NCBI RefSeq assembly: GCF_000430025.1
Contig: NZ_AUCZ01000008.1
Coordinates: 124,001-188,000, forward strand
Direction: 5' to 3'
DNA from: Flavobacterium suncheonense GH29-5 = DSM 17707
Lineage (GTDB): Bacteria; Bacteroidota; Bacteroidia; Flavobacteriales; Flavobacteriaceae
DNA length: 64,000 bases
Part shown: positions 61,960 to 64,000 of the stretch, piece after piece
Position numbering within the stretch: the stretch's first letter is position 1
Layout of the letters: the number at the start of each line of letters is the position of its first letter
Made by a program: the position numbers and the translations under genes
The notes under the pieces: model-generated
Databases searched by the model: none
What the model was told of the DNA's origin: nothing
Seen by the model: the letters and a program-made list of their open reading frames with translations, nothing else

Positions 61960-63155
61960 TAGTTTTTCGAAAAAATTACCGTGGAACAATTACCGCCAAA
62001 ACCAAACGAATTAGAAAGTACATGATGAATTGACTTATTTTTCAAAGTGGTTTGCGGAATCAAATGAATCTCTTCCATTGGGGTTGTAAAATTCAGATTG
62101 GGAAAAATTACGTTGTGCTGCAAGGCTAAAACACTGTATACCGCCTCAATCGCAGCCGCAGCCGCTAAAGTGTGTCCGGTGAAAGCCTTTGTCGAACTGA
62201 ACTCGGGCATGGTATCGCCAAAAACCCTTAACAAAGCTCTTCCTTCAGACAAATCGTTGTTGGGCGTTGCTGTTCCGTGTGCATTTACGTAATCGATGTC
62301 GGAAGGATGCAAATGAGCCCGTTGCAAAGCTTTTTTCATTGCTAAAAAAGCCCCATCGCCGTTTTCAGAAGAAGCCGTTTGATGAAAAGCATCGTTAGCG
62401 TTGCCAAAGCCTGAAACATAGGCCAATATTTTTTTGTTTTGCCGTGCAACCACTTCATCGGATTCCAAAACCAGAAAAGCCGCTGCTTCTCCTAAATTCA
62501 AGCCTTTGCGGTGGTTATCGAAAGGCGTGTTGTAAGTATCCGACAAAATCATCAGCGTTTTAAACCCGTTGATGGTAAACTTCGCCAGCGCATCGGTTCC
62601 GCCCACAATAACGCGGTCTAATTTCCCGGCTTCTATCATTCGGGCGCCCATCATAATGGCATTGGCCGCCGAAGAACAGGCTGTACTTATGGTAGACACA
62701 AAGCCTTCCAAACCAAGATATTCTGCAATTTTATGGGACGAATCGCCGGCATCATGCGCCGTAATGTATTTCCGAACTTTTTCGTTCTGGAAATATTCGT
62801 AAAAATACCGCTCGGTCATGTCCATTCCGCCCACACTGGTGGATGAAATCAGCCCGGTCCGAAATTCGTTTATAGACTGAATCCCGGCGGCTTCAACAGC
62901 TTGTTTTGCAGCATACGCTCCCAACAGTGCCGTTCTGGTATAATTGTTATCGGACGATAGCCCTAACAGTTGTTCTAACTCGGCATGGGTCAGTTTGATT
63001 TCACCTACCTTTATTGCGTCTTTATGAATGGTTTCCAGATTCTCAAGCGTTGAAATTCCTGTTTTCCCCTCTGTTAAAGCCGCAAAATTCTCTTCGACGG
63101 TTTTCCCAATCGAAGAGATAATTCCCATACCGGTTATGGCAACTTTTTTCCCCAT
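61959..63155 (-). CDS. Beta-ketoacyl-ACP synthase (active)
   Basis: A protein of 398 residues with the complete Cys-His-His triad: Cys160 in TACSS, His293 in NAHGTATPNND and His328 in AFTGH. It extends the polyene chain on the carrier protein by decarboxylative condensation. The start MGKKVAITGMGIISSIG is typical of FabF-type enzymes. It lies three bases after the carrier protein and overlaps the chain-length-factor gene by one base, which points to a KS/CLF pair. Confidence 0.9.
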   Translation of the reverse strand: MGKKVAITGMGIISSIGKTVEENFAALTEGKTGISTLENLETIHKDAIKVGEIKLTHAELEQLLGLSSDNNYTRTALLGAYAAKQAVEAAGIQSINEFRTGLISSTSVGGMDMTERYFYEYFQNEKVRKYITAHDAGDSSHKIAEYLGLEGFVSTISTACSSAANAIMMGARMIEAGKLDRVIVGGTDALAKFTINGFKTLMILSDTYNTPFDNHRKGLNLGEAAAFLVLESDEVVARQNKKILAYVSGFGNANDAFHQTASSENGDGAFLAMKKALQRAHLHPSDIDYVNAHGTATPNNDLSEGRALLRVFGDTMPEFSSTKAFTGHTLAAAAAIEAVYSVLALQHNVIFPNLNFTTPMEEIHLIPQTTLKNKSIHHVLSNSFGFGGNCSTVIFSKN

Positions 63156-63158
63156 AAA

Positions 63159-63416
63159 TTATTTCGTTCGGTTCGCATCAATATACGCCGCCATAGTGGC
63201 AATCGACTGAAAAATAGTTTTTCCTTCTTTCGGATCGGTAAGTTTAATCCCGTAGTTCTTGTCCATCAATACGATTAATTCTAAGGCATCGATAGAATCC
63301 AATCCCAAACCATCGCCAAAAAGCGCATCGTCATCGTTAATATCGGCTACCGTTACATCTTCTAAATTTAATACTTCGATGATTTTTGACTTCAATTCCT
63401 GTTTTAAAGCGTCCAT
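63159..63416 (-). CDS. Acyl carrier protein of the pigment operon
   Basis: A protein of 85 residues with the carrier motif LGLDSIDALEL, in which Ser41 takes the phosphopantetheine arm. It begins MDALKQELKSKIIEVLNLED. It carries the growing polyene chain. Start codon is directly after the stop of the preceding gene. It is separate from the housekeeping ACP gene expected beside fabF. Confidence 0.9.
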   Translation of the reverse strand: MDALKQELKSKIIEVLNLEDVTVADINDDDALFGDGLGLDSIDALELIVLMDKNYGIKLTDPKEGKTIFQSIATMAAYIDANRTK

Positions 63417-64000
63417 TTAATTATTGTATAAGGTATTTATATTCTGTTTGTTATGTTCTATAGTTCCTTTTTCACCCACCAAATATACTACAGCTTTGTA
63501 GGTTTCCTGAAAATATTCCGTCCAACCGCACAAAACCTTCTCGGTTTTTCCGGTAGTGAGCAGACTTTCAGTGTAATTTTTGAAAAATTCGGCCGGAAAT
63601 GTATCGAAAACAAAAAAAGCATTTTCAGTTTTCAGTTGGTACCGTATGCTGATTTCTCCGATGCAAATATTTGGCAACGTGTATACAAACACCGCCGGAC
63701 TGGGAAAATAGCTTGTCTTGTCGGCTATGGAAGCCTGATATTTTACATCCGTATCCAAACTGGACGAACGGTTGGCAAAAACCAATGCAATATCCAGTTC
63801 TTCTTCGGATTTTACAATATCTTTTAAAATGATTTCAGAAACCAGAAAAGCCAGTTTGCTCAGGTTGTCCATTTTAAAAAACTTGGGATAATCCATTTCA
63901 AAATGCTTGTAGGCAGCTTTGGCGAATTCCGAAAACGAAACACCTTCCACGGTAAAACACTTTTCACCGTTCAGGAGGATCGAATTGTTCTCGATGGTGC
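63417..64000 (-). CDS. Ketosynthase-related protein, 5' end outside window
   Basis: The frame is open to the right edge, so the gene starts beyond 64000; the GTG at 63950 is internal. About 194 residues are visible. The pattern [20 protein letters not shown], then [16 protein letters not shown] and [13 protein letters not shown], resembles the small ketosynthase N-terminal-like proteins found in aryl polyene/flexirubin clusters. It has no Cys nucleophile in the visible part. It probably helps in the KS complex or in priming. The stop touches the ATG of the ACP. Confidence 0.6.
   Translation of the reverse strand, partial: TIENNSILLNGEKCFTVEGVSFSEFAKAAYKHFEMDYPKFFKMDNLSKLAFLVSEIILKDIVKSEEELDIALVFANRSSSLDTDVKYQASIADKTSYFPSPAVFVYTLPNICIGEISIRYQLKTENAFFVFDTFPAEFFKNYTESLLTTGKTEKVLCGWTEYFQETYKAVVYLVGEKGTIEHNKQNINTLYNN

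Overview
The window is chromosomal DNA from a member of the Bacteroidota, most likely the genus Flavobacterium or a close relative. The evidence is a gldD gliding-motility lipoprotein gene, a secreted protease with a type IX secretion sorting domain, Bacteroidetes-type promoters (TTG, about 20 bases, TAnnTTTG), almost no Shine-Dalgarno sequences, and a flexirubin/aryl-polyene-type pigment operon at the right end.

Layout. 1-3.4 kb: the end of a prophage or phage-derived region, with tail-appendage genes, a small membrane protein, a compact RNA-like element with three perfect or near-perfect 11-bp helices, and a diverged thymidylate synthase-fold protein with Asp at the position that normally selects dUMP. 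3.5-7.3 kb: a minus-strand array of three displaced Rhs C-terminal toxin tips. Two have a candidate immunity gene, and each begins in a copy of the same 140-bp repeat. 7.4-12 kb: gldD, ssb and mutY on the minus strand, then HU, a 30-residue basic protein and ribonuclease G on the plus strand. 12.2-20.4 kb: pbpC and a thioester alpha-2-macroglobulin, a periplasmic defence/repair pair. 20.5-48 kb: mostly housekeeping genes, including tadA, dxs, an M36 protease, an RDD/AAA/GNAT/dGTPase operon, nrdB-nrdA, marC, a C-terminal processing protease, a dCMP deaminase, fructose bisphosphatase, aspartate kinase, a chromate transporter, a very large outer-membrane beta-barrel and a histone-like basic exported protein. 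48.0 kb: a tRNA-Ala(GGC).

48.1-64.0 kb: one long, tightly coupled minus-strand operon that runs off the right edge. It encodes an acyl carrier protein, a complete ketosynthase, a ketosynthase-like protein without its cysteine (chain-length-factor type), a partial ketosynthase-like protein, a FabZ-like dehydratase, an adenylate-forming ligase, a CrtI-like FAD oxidoreductase, a three-part RND-exporter/acyltransferase/Rossmann-like fusion, a glycosyltransferase, LolA, lipoproteins, an outer-membrane protein, a polysaccharide deacetylase and a C45-like NTN hydrolase. Together these look able to build a polyene chain on the carrier protein, release and esterify it, and move the product to the outer membrane.

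The least ordinary parts are the phage thymidylate synthase-fold gene with its structured leader, the silent Rhs tip array, and several unassigned members of the pigment operon. All assignments come from reading motifs and gene order. No database search was possible.
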